A stretch of 64,000 nt of DNA, from assembly GCA_963970005.1 (NCBI GenBank), contig CAXAMN010000003.1:735993-799992 (forward strand). Direction: 5' to 3'. A model generated the notes under the pieces. That model did no database searches. It saw only the letters and a program-made list of their open reading frames with translations, and was not told where the DNA came from. This document shows, in pieces, positions 38,191-48,239 of this stretch. The position numbers were made by a program, and so were the translations under genes. Origin of the DNA: Durusdinium trenchii (lineage: Eukaryota > Sar > Dinophyceae > Suessiales > Symbiodiniaceae). The stretch's first letter is position 1. Each line of letters opens with the position of its first letter.

Positions 38191-38585
38191 TTTTTCGAAA
38201 GTCTAGGCTTCCCACAGGTCCTTGCAGCATAGCTTGAACCTTTCACTCGAAACTAGCAAATGCAGCAAGACCATATATTTGGCTGCAAATGTCTGGCTGA
38301 TCCTGGCACTGGCAACTCCCATGGAAATTGAACGCGCCACTTTTGAAACTTGGCCCACAAAGTGTTCAGACTTAAAGCACATGTGGAGCCCTGGGTTGAG
38401 GAACTTTGAATTCCACAGCAAATGAATGAATGTATGGTGCTTTGCTGTTATGTGAAAAGATTTTCTGTCCTTTACCAAAGACCACTGGTTCAGCCAAGCA
38501 TAATCATCCAAAAGCCATTTTCCAAGGGTTAAGCACTTGGAGAACTCAGCTAGTGTCAGAACTATTCCAGCGCCATCCCACAAAA

Positions 38586-38609
38586 CCACTAGCTTTTCCA
38601 AACTAGTGG
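38586..38609. repeat. Hairpin CCACTAG / CTAGTGG around the TTTTCC core
   Basis: Perfect 7-bp arms flank CTTTTCCAAA, in which TT/AA can extend the stem beyond one C-A mismatch. The arm sequence is unique to this copy. Confidence 0.85.
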
Positions 38610-39056
38610 CAGCAGAAACCATTTTCTGCTCATGGGCACTCTCCATAGAGAAGATCCTCCTCAAAACAGCCAGAAGAGGTCCTAGTAAATGTTTTGCCTC
38701 CCCATCACAAAACATTGATAGCCCCAAATTTGTGAGCCTGCAAAATGTCTTCATCTCAGAGTATTCAGCCTGAATCTCTGAGAAGATGGTGGCCAACCTT
38801 TCCCAAGGTTTGATCTTGCAAGTTTGTCCTGGCCTCTCATAAAAGCAGCAATAATGCAGGATTGAGCCTATCAGATGAGAACAAAGGCCTTTGCAGAATA
38901 GAATATGTAATGGGTCTCCCCTGACATTGGCTGCAGAGATGCCTGGCACCTGGAATATTGCATGGCTGCTTGCAGGGTCCTCCGGACCCTGAACGTTTGC
39001 TTTTCCAAGCTGATTTGCTTGTATAGGCCTTTTCCAAGGCACAGGTTTTTCCAATG

Positions 39057-39096
39057 CTGGGCATCACACTCCCAACATGGGTGGTGTGATGCCCAG
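39057..39096. repeat. 13-bp perfect inverted repeat, cruciform
   Basis: Arms 39057-39069 (CTGGGCATCACAC) and 39084-39096 are exact complements; the centre adds a CCCA / TGGG stem. It lies 3 bp after a TTTTCCAA copy, so it may be a variant of the local hairpins. Confidence 0.85.
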
Positions 39097-39240
39097 TGGC
39101 CCAACTTGAGGTGGTGTGCAAAAAATACTCACGATCTCCTGTTATGCACCAAACCTGGGCTTTCCAGCCCTTGGGGTCCCCTTTTTTCATACCAAGGGCT
39201 ACCCTTTTCCAAGGGGCGCCCATCAGGATCTAGCTCAGGG

Positions 39241-39264
39241 TGAGTGCCTTTTCCAAGGCACTCA
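39241..39264. repeat. Longest TTCC-loop hairpin (10-bp perfect stem)
   Basis: TGAGTGCCTT, loop TTCC, AAGGCACTCA: ten perfect pairs with a four-base loop. On the minus (coding) strand the loop is GGAA, a GNRA tetraloop. Confidence 0.95.
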
Positions 39265-41426
39265 AAGCTCCAGGAAAGCATCTTCCAAATTGGTGTCCAA
39301 GTCTCACCATGAGTGGATGATTTGGGGAATGATGCAATGTAGAGATTGGTTTCTAGTGGTGTCAAGGCAGTTCCTAGGGCACCAAATGAAAAAGTCAGGG
39401 GGCTGCCCTACACTGAAACTCCACCCCATCACCATGAACTCATTGGGTGGTGGTGAACTTTTTCATCACCACTTTTCTCTACTGCACTCCAGAACTTTTC
39501 CACATTCTGAATGTTCACGCTCTTCTCAACAAACTCTGGGTAGTGTTCACCCAAGCTTGAAAAAAACCATGTGTGGCAAGAACACATCAGCCTCCTCTAC
39601 CTTTTCCAAGGGTGTCTTGTTGTCAATACATTTGGCTTTCACTCTCACAGGGTCTGCAATGGCAACCCCTTTCACAAACCTCCTCATCAGTTCTTTGTGG
39701 CAATTTCCCTCACGCTCACCCCAACTTCCAACTTGGGCTATTTGTATTAAATCTTGATGTGTAGCTCCGTCGGCCAGAGCCAGGCTTGCCAATTCTCTCA
39801 CCATTTTGGCGTTCAATTGGCCATGAACCCACAGGGCCAGGAGTTTGGTGGCTAGAGCTGATGTGGTGAGGTTGCGCTTTTCCAAGCCATCGTCATAATC
39901 ATCAGCAAGCTGTTTTTTTCCTTTCTCTGCCCTGTTTCCAGCTCCAGCTGCCATCCTCTCAATCTTTTGCACATGCGCTTTTCCAAGCAGTCAGTTTTTG
40001 ACTTTGCCTGAGCATTGTGCTGCTTGGGCCAAACTGCTGAACATTCAAGATATACACGCAAAATTAAATGCAAAATTCAATTCACCTCTACTAATCCAAC
40101 CCTAGCATCTGGAGAAACTCCTTCTTTTTGACTGCACCACCCCTCAAGCTTTCCCTATACAGAAACCCTTGGGCCCAACAGAAACAACATGAGGCACATG
40201 TAAACAAACAGCTTACCATCATACATGACCTATCATACCTGAAGAGGGCCCAGAGTTGAACAATCCAGAAGCTGTCTTGCTACAAGGCTTTGTACAAAGC
40301 CAACCTTTTCCAAAGCTGGCAGGGCTATGTACACAGCCTTTTCCAAAAATGGTCTTTTCCCACAACCTTCCTACTTCTTGGTTCTCTTGTGGCTGGTGGC
40401 ACTGGGGGCCACACTTGCTGCTTTTCCAAGCAAATGCTTGGGCTCCTTCTTCTCATCTTTGGCACCCTTCACAAGGTTGGCAGCCTCCTCCAGAAGCTTT
40501 GTCATGGGCGTCAGGCCCATCTTCTTGGAGGCAGCACCCAAGGATGCCATCCAGGAGGCTGTAGTGGCCTGCCTCTTCTTGCTGACCTCACCACTGACAT
40601 TCTTTAAGGTCCTCAAGGTCTGCATGGGTCTTCTGCGCCAAATCCCTGGCCTTCCTCACTTGCTTTGTGGCTGCTTCAAGCTTTTGCTCTGGGGTTGGCT
40701 CTGGGTCTTCTTTCTCTTCATTCTCATAGTCAGGGTCCTTGTCCTTCAGCATTAGCAAGTGTGGTTTGCCCTTCCCTTTGCCTTTCCCAAGGCCTTTCTG
40801 GCCCTTTCCCATCGAGCTCAGAAAACCCGTGTTTGGCAGGGCCATGGCTTCCTCATTGTACAAGGTGGAGAACTTTTCCAAATCCTCAGCCTTAGCGTCT
40901 CCCTCTTGTCCACTTCCCAAATGGACCCTCTTTGTGCATTCACAGTCCTTTCCCATGACTGGTTGTCTTTGTATTCAAAAACACCAGGTGTTTCCTGGCA
41001 TTCCCTCCAAATGATTCTGCCTGAGGTCAAATGCAGCTGCATCTCATGTTCGCTCCATTTCTGGAGCATATACTTTTCTCACTTTCCCAATGCCTTTCTT
41101 CTTGATCTTTTCATTGGCAGCCACAACTGTCTTGCTTGCAGTGAGTTTTTCCCCTCAGTTTGAAGAAGCCAGAGTGCTGCACATAGGCCTTCCTCTTTTT
41201 TGCTTTTTTGCTCATACTCTGCCTTTGCCAAAGCATCCTTGTCTGCTAAGGGGTGCAATGGTGACCTCCCTGCGGGGGGGATGGCATCACCATCGTCAGC
41301 AAACCCCTTTCGTTGCCTCTGCCTCCACTGCCTGACAATTGACATGCCTCTCGTCTCTGTCGCGCAATCAGTTGAAAGGGTTGCACCACGGGATGGGCCT
41401 TTTCCTTGGCTTGCTAGGCAGAGCAA

Positions 41427-41979
41427 TCACTGACTCCCCTGGGCAAGGATCAGACTGGCTGACAATAAACAATGCAGGTCTTGCATAGTACCTGATCATC
41501 GTCTTTTGCCATTCGATGTAGTGGCCCCCTTAGTCACAGCTTGGTGGGTGGGGCGAAGCCCCTTTGATAGGCTTTGCTGCACTCCACTCATGCGCCGATC
41601 ATGCCGTCCGACTTTCATAGTGAATTCAGGCCCCTAGTTGGTTAGCAGTCTCTTCTCACATGTCTCACCCTGGTACAGAGGAAACACTTTTAGATGAGGG
41701 AGAAACGGCCTCTGGCCTTTGGTGTGTTTTGGTGCTTGGTTTTTGGTTTTGTTTGGTGTTCTTGTTTGGTTTGGGGTTGCTTGTGTTCTTTTCCCCTCAT
41801 CATGTTGTGTTTCCTTCCCCTTCAATGATGACCTGGGCACTCCGCCCACATGGCGTCCGCACTCGTGGGAAAAAATGCAAGCATGATATGCAAGGGTGAG
41901 TATGCAAGCGTGCAATGACCATGCAAGCATGCAATGAGCAGGCAAGTGTGAGTATGGAAAACTAGCACGGGAGATGTCC
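41427..41979 (+). pseudogene. Gene-poor spacer with a diverged LRR-gene 5' fragment
   Basis: 41656-41880 (+) is similar along its length to the complement of 47290-47110: both have CATGT.TCACC, ACAGAGGAAA, GGCCT..GGCCTTTGG, a GGTTTTTG tract and TCAATGATGACCTGGGCAC followed by CGTCCG.ACTCGTGG. On the plus strand it reads MSHPGTEETLLDEGETASGL, a hydrophobic segment, then TWALRPHGVRTRGKK. It appears to be a stray copy of the N-terminal part of the LRR pseudogene at 45.7-47.4 kb. The rest of this spacer has ATGCAAGC-type short repeats (41875-41945) and no gene. Confidence 0.5.
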
Positions 41980-42046
41980 TATAATGAAAAAACATTTCCC
42001 CACTTTATAAATCCTCTCTTAAAGGCGGAGTGCGGGACGAACAGCG

Positions 42047-42776
42047 TCAACCGAAAGTGCAACCCTCTGCGGAGATCGTGCGTGTCGAGCGCGCGAAATG
42101 CAGGCGAGAGTGCGATTTGCCGGCTGCGCGCGCAACCCTCTGCGGAGATCGTGCGTGTCGAGTGCGCGAAACGCAGGCGAGAGTGCGATTTGCCGGCTGT
42201 GCGCGCAACCCTCTGCGGAGATCGTGCGTGTCGAGTGCGCGAAATGCAGGCGAGAGTGCGATTTACCGGCTGCCTGCGCAACCCTCTGCGGAGATCGTGC
42301 GTGTCGAGTGCGCGAAATGCAGGCGAGAGTGCGATTTGCTGGCTGCCCGCGCAACCCTCTGCGGAGATCGTGCGTGTCGAGTGCACGAAATGCAGGCGAG
42401 AGTGCGATTTGTCCGATCCGCGCGCAACCCTCTGCGGAGATCGTGCGTGTCGAGTGCGCGAAATGCAGGCGAGAGTGCGATTTACCGGCTGCCTGCGCAA
42501 CCCTCTGCGGAGATCGTGCGTGTCGAGTGCTCGAAATGCAGGCGAGAGGGCGATTTGGCGGCTGCCCGCGCAACCCTCTGCGTAGATCGTGCGTTTCGAG
42601 CGCGCGAAATGCACGCGAGAGTGCGATTTGCCGGCTGCCCGCGCAACCCTCTGCGGAGATCGTGCGTGTCGAGTGCGCGAAATGCAGGCGAGAGTGCGAT
42701 TTGCCGGCTGCCCGCGCAACCCTCTGCGGAGATCGTGCGTGTCGAGGGCGCGAAATGCAGACGAGAGTGCGATTTG
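42047..42776. repeat. 73-bp satellite, ten copies
   Basis: CTCTGCGGAGATCGTGCGTG recurs at 42065, 42138, 42211, 42284, 42357, 42430, 42503, 42576, 42649 and 42722, exactly 73 bp apart, followed by GTCGAG.GCGCGAAATGCAGG. Copies differ by a few bases. Because 73 is not divisible by three, open frames of 180-390 codons appear on both strands; I treat them as artefacts. Confidence 0.97.
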
Positions 42777-42784
42777 GTAAGCAA

Positions 42785-43200
42785 CTCTAGTACGCAGAGT
42801 AGCTGGGGAGCTGGAAGCGGAGAACTGGCGACGTGGTAGTGCGAGAGTAGTGCGCGGAGTAGCTGGGGAGCGGGAAGATGAGAACTGGCGAGTGGGTAGT
42901 ACAACTTGAGGGCGTGGAGTATCTGGGGAGCTGGAAGATGAGCGCTGGCGACTTTGTAGTACAACTGTAGTACGCGGAGCTGCTGGGGAGCTGGAAGCTG
43001 AGAACTGGTGACTTTGTAGTACAACTTTAGTACGCGGAGCAATCTGTGGAGCTGGAAGCTGAGAACTGGCGACTGCGTAGTACAACTTTAGTACGCGGAG
43101 TAGCTGTGGAGCTGGAAGATGAGAAGTGGCGACTTGGTAATACAACTTTAGTACGCAGAGTAGCTGGGGAGTGGGAAGATGAGAACTGATGAGTGGGTAG
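42785..43200. repeat. 60-bp satellite, about seven copies
   Basis: Units of 60-61 bp share TAGTACGCGGAGTAGCTGGG, GAGCTGGAAG.TGAGAACTGG and GACTT.GTAGTACAACTT. It abuts the 73-bp satellite directly with no unique DNA between. Confidence 0.95.
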
Positions 43201-43331
43201 TAGCTGAGAACTCGCGACTTTGTAGTAAAAACTCTGACTTCCTACGTGATAACTCGCACTCTGACTTCCTACGTGATGAAAAATGCTTTCGGGCCACTCG
43301 TCGTCTAGTTTGCTGAACAATTACAAAACGC

Positions 43332-43445
43332 ACAACCTGATGAAACCTTATGAAATCTTATGAAATCTTATGAAACCTAATGAAATCTTGTAAAAACAAT
43401 GATTTCATAAGATTTCACAAGGTTTCATAAGGTTTCATAAGGTTG
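43332..43445. repeat. 10-bp tandem repeat forming a large palindrome
   Basis: Left part: about five units like ATCTTATGAA / ACCTTATGAA (43338-43390). Right part: four complementary units like TTTCATAAGG (43407-43443). The two halves can pair over some 40 bp. Two copies of CTCTGACTTCCTACGTGAT lie just before (about 43230-43277). Confidence 0.85.
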
Positions 43446-43610
43446 CAATTTTTTTTTGAGTTTTTGATCCCTTCTGAGAAAACAAATTGCATAGGAACCC
43501 AAAAGGTTTCATAGTTGGGAACAGTTGTGTCAAAATAGTTGTCATGCCTTCTACAGCTTTTGAGGCTCAAGCAAGCTAGGTGTTTTGGAAAGACTGTCAG
43601 CTAGAAAGCA

Positions 43611-43925
43611 ATGGCCCCCAAGAGGTCAGGGATTTTTAAAAATGCAAAGGACAAAACAAAGGCCTTGGGAAAGGCGATGAAAACAATGAAAGTAATGAAA
43701 GGCACCACAGTGAAAGCAAAGGCAAAGGCTTTGGGAGAGGCCTCAGCCAAGAATGAGGCTTCTGCCAGAATCACCTCAAGAACTTGGAAAAGTTGGGGGA
43801 ACTTACTTTGGCAGACAAAGTGAAACAGGCTACAGAAGCCTCAGATGACCCAGAAGTGCAGGCACACTTGCTCAAGGAGAGCCTGACAGGAGCTGAAAAC
43901 TCACAGCTCCATGGTAAAGTACTCT
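43611..43925 (+). pseudogene. 5' fragment of a second copy of the 38-41 kb gene family
   Basis: The ATG at 43611 gives MAPKRSGIFKNAKDKTKALG, a Lys/Ala-rich N-terminus with KAMKTMKVMKG. A frame change near 43780 leads to LEKLGELTLADKVKQATEAS, DDPEVQAHLLKESLTGAENS. This matches the N-terminal part I associate with the family represented at 38.2-41.4 kb, which there begins later. It breaks off near 43925 into sequence shared with 47.77 kb. Hairpins GCCTT-GGGA-AAGGC (43662-43675) and AACTT-GGAA-AAGTT (43782-43795) have GNRA loops on its sense strand. Confidence 0.5.
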
Positions 43926-43962
43926 CTGTTTCAAAAGGAGAGGGCGGCACTGAGTTGCAAAA

Positions 43963-44170
43963 CGTCTCCTGTTGCACGCAAGGCCCGGGTGAGACAGGTG
44001 AAACATGGACCTATCCTAGCATGGTACTTGTGCCTCTTTGTACAGCAATGGTCATGGCGTGGTCGCTGCAAGGAGAACTGGGGTTCTGCCTGGCAACCTT
44101 CCATTACCATTCTACCACCCGCCTCTTAGGAGCGAAAGCTAAGGCTCTCGTTCCTACCGGCTCACTGTAA
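43963..44170. repeat. Duplicated segment, copy 1 (with 47772-47990)
   Basis: Shares CCTATCCTAGCATGGTA, GCAAGGCCCG.GTGA.ACAGG, TACCACCCGCCT and GCTAAGGCTCTC with 47772-47990 in the same order and orientation. Each copy lies just downstream (minus sense) of an LRR gene end, so the duplication unit included an LRR gene and its flank. Confidence 0.75.
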
Positions 44171-44261
44171 TGTGGTTAAGGGGCCGAAAGGATGGTTTAG
44201 CCTGAGCTTTCTTGAACTTGGCTCACAAATTTGACCGCGCAATAGCAGTCCATTCCCACTG

Positions 44262-45371
44262 TCATTTGCTTTGCCAGTTCAGCGTGTGGCTGCTTGGAAG
44301 TCGGGCATATGTACCTCGCCATGTTTTGCTTTTCCCTTGGTTACGAAATGCTCGAAGCTGCGTGCAGCCTGCAAAAGCACGCCGGGCAATGTAAAGCAGG
44401 GACGGTGGGATGTAGACTTCTTGCAGCGAGGTGCACTTGAGAAAGGCTTCTTGCTCTATAATGCGTAAGTTTTGGGAAAGGCTGAGTTGCTGTAGCTGTG
44501 AGCAGTGTGCAAAGGTTGAACCCAAAATTTCAATGACTTTCGTTTGGGACAAATCCACTGTTCGCAGCTGCTGGCAGCTTACGCACGCAGCCGTTCCTAT
44601 CCTGTGAAAGTCTGACGACAGACAGAGAGCAACTATACCTGCTTCCAAGAAGCAACAGTCAGGCAGACTCCGGTTTAGATCAGTGGAGCCTTGCCCTTTC
44701 TTACCGAGATTGAGGTGCTGGAGGGCCGTGCATCCTTGAAACACGCGGGGCCGCAGTTGTGCTTGGGGGGCGAGTGTATTGTCAGGGCACTGCGTCACCC
44801 CTATTTGGGTTAGGGAGCAACACTCTTCGAAGACCTTAGGGCCGAAATGTTGGCAGCCAGGGGCAATTACTACGCGCAAGGCTCGGCAGCATCTGAACGC
44901 ACCATGCAGCAGACTGACTACCGTTTCTGGTAGTTGGACCACTTGTAGCTGCCGACAGCTTCTCCACGCTGCTTCTCCTACAATCCTACATATCAGGACA
45001 TGTCGGACTTCCGTATGAAAGGAGAAGGCTTGCGGCGGGATTTTGTCGTTCTTACCTCGCAGCACTCTGATTGCCTTGGCTTCCCCTTTGATCTGCCCTT
45101 TGTGTGCTGCCTCTACTAAACACGGCCGAGCAATAACATAGTAGCAGTGGTTGGCTCTGAGCTTGCTCTGTATGGGGTCTGCTAGAACTTGGCAGGTGCC
45201 AAGTTGCACAAATTGCAATTCACACCCCAGAGTGCTACTACTTCCTAAGTAGGGGAGCTCTGCTAATACGGCATTTTCAAAACTCCGAATGCCGGTATGT
45301 GCATTCAGATCTACCTCAATGGACAGCTTCTCTCCTGCCAGCGTGAGAAAGGTACAGGACTGTGTAGCCAT
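44262..45371 (-). CDS. LRR_5 (BspA-like) leucine-rich repeat protein, ubiquitin-like N-terminus
   Basis: 369 residues from ATG at 45371; the frame is open 16 codons further but without an ATG. Residues 1-80 resemble the ubiquitin-like domain common on algal LRR proteins (FLTLAGEKLSIEVDLNAHTG, then VLAELPYLGSSSTLGCELQF). From about 130 come six to seven LRR_5 repeats: IVGEAAWRSCRQLQVVQLPE, LLHGAFRCCRALRVVIAPGC, FGPKVFEECCSLTQIGV, IGTAACVSCQQLRTVDLSQT, ILGSTFAHCSQLQQLSLSQN, IEQEAFLKCTSLQEVYIPPS, IARRAFAGCTQLRAF. Such proteins are thought to mediate protein binding; partner and place are unknown. No intron interrupts it, which fits retroposition followed by tandem duplication. It is the only unbroken member of the local cluster. 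Confidence 0.75.
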   Translation of the reverse strand: MATQSCTFLTLAGEKLSIEVDLNAHTGIRSFENAVLAELPYLGSSSTLGCELQFVQLGTCQVLADPIQSKLRANHCYYVIARPCLVEAAHKGQIKGEAKAIRVLRGKNDKIPPQAFSFHTEVRHVLICRIVGEAAWRSCRQLQVVQLPETVVSLLHGAFRCCRALRVVIAPGCQHFGPKVFEECCSLTQIGVTQCPDNTLAPQAQLRPRVFQGCTALQHLNLGKKGQGSTDLNRSLPDCCFLEAGIVALCLSSDFHRIGTAACVSCQQLRTVDLSQTKVIEILGSTFAHCSQLQQLSLSQNLRIIEQEAFLKCTSLQEVYIPPSLLYIARRAFAGCTQLRAFRNQGKSKTWRGTYARLPSSHTLNWQSK

Positions 45372-45656
45372 CCCTTCTGCACAGCGGTGAGGACTGAGCT
45401 GAAGCGTGGCTGCTGGCACATCACTAGCTTGAGGACTCTAGCTTGAGCCACTAGAGCTGCAGTGTATGTGTGTGCAGTTTCTTCTCGCCCTAATACAGAG
45501 CCTGAGTGGCCATCCACTCCCTTGGCTTAGAGGCTGCATGCACGAATGGCGAGCGCCGTGTCCAAGGGTTGCTTGGCCAGACTCGAGCTAAGGCTCGCGC
45601 CCAGACTAGCTAGATTGCGGTAAAACCACAGGCTGTTGCATTTAGCCAGGGGCCGT

Positions 45657-47387
45657 TTAGGCTGGGCCAGAGACATACCCTGTGTCCGGAATCATGTGCA
45701 TGTGCAGCCATGGTGGCCATCGCATGTTTGGGCAAATGGCAAAGGCGTTTTCTTCAGCATAAACCCCTCGCCATTTATGCCGGCCAGGCAACTTGACTGA
45801 CCTTTTGAGGGCAGTACAGTCTAAGAAAGCTCTGCTCGCTATGTACTTAAGTGAGGGTGGTGTAGCAAGTTCTGGCAGGGCTGCACAATTCATAAAGGCC
45901 TTAACTCGAATCGTATGGAGTGTTTTCGGGAGACGAACTTCATTGAGGCTCGTACAGTGAACAAAGGTAAATTCTTGTATTTCCTCAATTTGTGTGTTCG
46001 AAAGGTCAACATTCTTGAGCAGGCAGTTGTCACAAGCGTGTGCTCCGATGACTTTAAAACTCTGCGGTAACGTTAGTGTAGCTATCCCTGTTGAGTTGAG
46101 GCAACCTAGAGCCAACTCCCTGGCAGTGGGTGGCGACAGCAGCTCGCTCGGGGAGGGACTCTCGTGCAGGGTAAGTTCGGCTAGGTTGATACAGCCTCTA
46201 AAGAGGTAATGCCCAAACTTGGTGCAGCTGCTAAAACGATTGGCGTTATCTTCAGTGGCATAGACCCACTGCAGTGAGCAGCACTCGTCAAAGGCTTTAT
46301 AGCCAAACTCTCGGCACCCAGGAGCAGTGACACTATTAAGCAGTTTACAGCTTCGAAATGCGTTGTCAGAGATGCTAACAACTGTGGACGGCAGCTTGAC
46401 AATTCGGAGCTGACGGCATGAGTGCCACGCTTCTGGGCCTATAAGGCGAATACCTGACTCTACGCTAGCACGACGTAGGCGCGGCACTCTGCGAAAGCCC
46501 CTTCTGGGACAGCGCTTTCTGTGTTCATGGGGACATGGACAGCAAGCGGAACTTTGTCAATGGGATACCCTTCTAAAAGTTCCTGCGAGGGCAGGAATTC
46601 ACTGCAATCCGAGAAAATGATGCAGTATTCCCTACTCTGTTGCAGTCTGTCCCAAATCGGGTCCTCCAAATAGGTCTGTGTGGCCAAGTGCAATCTTCGA
46701 TCGAGCAGTCACGGAAATGAGGTAATCCATAACATGATCCTCCAAGTCCGCAAAACGGTCGAATTTGGCAATGCTGCTCTCTCCGGAGGGGCGCTGGCTC
46801 CAGAAGATTCGGCAGGCTCCATGGAGAGTGTCATAGCGGCAGAATTTGGACCACTGTCGTGTGAGTAAGTTGATTTTTCTTTACTGTACTGTTGCTTTGA
46901 AATAGGTTCTAACTCTCTGAGCCAGAGGGCAGCACGACGGACAGATGCCTACCAGGACTGGTGCTAAGGCACCCGCCTTGGTTACTTGATGAAAAACCGA
47001 ACGGTCGAGGAAATTCCGTATAAAGCTTTTTATCAAATGCGTCCGAATTCGGTCCTTCGGTAGGCAGCTCCATCCATGACGGCTGCTCAAAATTATCGTA
47101 TAGCAAAAAGGCTTTTTTTTCCACGAGTACGGACGCCGTGTGGGCATGGTGCCCAGGTCATCATTGAAGGAAGTGAAAAACAGTCAGATGGTGGAGAAAG
47201 GAACAAGGACAACCCAACAACAAAAACCAACCGCCAACCACAGCCCAAAGGCCAAGTCTCCACCATCCTGTAGTCTTTCCTCTGTGCTAAGGTGAAACAT
47301 GAAACGATGACTACTGACTATCGATGGGCCTGAATTCTCGGACGAAGAGCTTGGCAGCGAGGGTTCGTGCTCTAGCAAAGTCTCCAA
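45657..47387 (-). pseudogene. LRR_5 (BspA-like) gene copy, frameshifted
   Basis: The 3' part (46487-45657) is one open frame with LRR_5 repeats: IGPEAWHSCRQLRIVKLPST, DNAFRSCKLLNSVTAPGC, GYKAFDECCSLQWVY, IGAHACDNCLLKNVDLSNTQ, EEIQEFTFVHCTSLNEVRLP, IRVKAFMNCAALPEL, IASRAFLDCTALKRSVKLPG. Upstream fragments in other frames (EDPIWDRLQQSREYCIIFSD; DHVMDYLISVTARSKIALGH; EQPSWMELPTEGPNSDAFDK; STEERLQDGGDLAFGLWLAV with a hydrophobic run) appear to be its N-terminal region. At least three frame changes. Repeats are most similar to the copy at 48.7-49.6 kb, so these two form one subfamily. Confidence 0.65.
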
Positions 47388-47771
47388 GAAGTCTTCAAAT
47401 GGACTTCACATCACAATTAACAGTGACCAGCGGCCACTGCACGGTGTAGCAAAAACATGGTCACGATGCAGGTCCCGAGCATTGATATGCTCTAATGCAG
47501 GTTATATCCATATCAAAGTGGATCAGTGGTTGCTATGCAGATCATGCCGTGGAAAATACCTTTCTTGTAGCACAACCCATTCAACTGGTTGCACTTACAA
47601 GTCAAGAGGCATAGTGTTCAGACAGTGGCGGCCATAGCAAACGACGAGAGCCTGCAGGTAAGGGTGCAAGAGGCACACCCCCCCTATATAAGGGAGGTCA
47701 TCACGGCACCCTTCGGCACACAGAGGTGCCAAAACGGGGTGTCCCCTATCTTCGTGAAATGCTGCGTCATT

Positions 47772-47990
47772 ACAAAATTGTTCTGTTGCGTGCAAGGCCC
47801 GTGTGAAACAGGTGAAACAGGACCTATCCTAGCATGGTATCTGTACCTCTTTGTACAAAATTGGAAATGTCGGACATCGACAGAGGAAACTAAGGTTCCC
47901 CCTGGGCATCCTCCATTGCCACTCTCTACCACCCGCCTGTTGGGAACGAGGAGCTAAGGCTCTCATTCCTATTGGCTCACTGTATTGCGA
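47772..47990. repeat. Duplicated segment, copy 2 (with 43963-44170)
   Basis: Diverged by roughly a fifth of positions from copy 1 by eye. It is followed, as copy 1 is, by remnants of the same LRR gene type (48240-48495). Confidence 0.75.
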
Positions 47991-48239
47991 ATGGCGAAAG
48001 AGGTTGGCGATCCTACTTAGTGTTTGCACTTCTCACTTGCCGTAGCTTACTGGCGGTGTGCTTATCCACGATTCCCGCTGCGAAAGCATTGCTGGTCTTT
48101 GGTGCAGGTTCTGGAAAGTCATCTCTCCATAGATCACTGGCATCGGCCGGCAAAACTCGGTGCTGTTTGGACTCGTCGAGTTACCCACATTTGTCAAGGG
48201 CATATGTCCTTCACCATGTTTTGCTTTCTCTTTGTTTGT

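Larger units (their letters stand above)
38518..40881. repeat. Dispersed micro-hairpins with TTTTCCAA core (GGAA loop on the minus strand)
   Basis: Besides the six tandem copies before 38190, TTTTCCAA occurs at 38518, 38594, 39001, 39030, 39047, 39205, 39249, 39602, 39878, 39979, 40306, 40339, 40422 and 40874. In most cases the flanks are complementary but differ from copy to copy: GCTT/AAGC, GCCTT/AAGGC, CCCTT/AAGGG and TGCTT/AAGCA around a TTCC loop. Related hairpins have a TCCC loop (40780-40793, GCCTT/AAGGC) or looser loops (39481-39500, CAGAA/TTCTG; 40945-40965, CAGTC/GACTG). Chance predicts about 0.04 TTTTCCAA words in this length. Confidence 0.85.
38203..41426 (-). pseudogene. Copy of a dinoflagellate-expanded multi-domain gene family, frame-broken
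   Basis: Read on the minus strand from 41426 down, consecutive fragments in changing frames form one protein: KKEEGLCAALWLLQTEGKNS; HLTSGRIIWRECQETPGVFE; a Lys/Gly-rich linker and a helical Lys-rich repeat (EQKLEAATKQVRKARDLAQK); LATKLLALWVHGQLNAKMVR and WGEREGNCHKELMRRFVKG; CWECDAQHWKNL; then a long open C-terminal part (39054-38203) with GDPLHILFCKGLCSHLIGSI and KSFHITAKHHTFIHLLWNSK. I associate this order from memory with a very numerous uncharacterised family in Symbiodinium-type genomes; it may be transposase-derived but no catalytic residues can be assigned. Many small GGAA-loop hairpins lie inside it, often in frame as LGKG or LEKG. Broken frames may mean decay, or introns I did not resolve. 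Confidence 0.55.

Noticed and set aside
41979..43145. Overlapping open frames of 180-390 codons on both strands across the satellites
   Set aside because: They follow the 73-bp and 60-bp repeat units; a 73-bp unit rotates the frame and keeps all frames open. No protein family is recognisable.
43558..43573. Spliced-leader-like TTTTGAGGCTCAAG 40 bp before the 43611 ATG
   Set aside because: It has a 2-base insertion in the core and no upstream leader sequence; too weak to call, though its position is suggestive.
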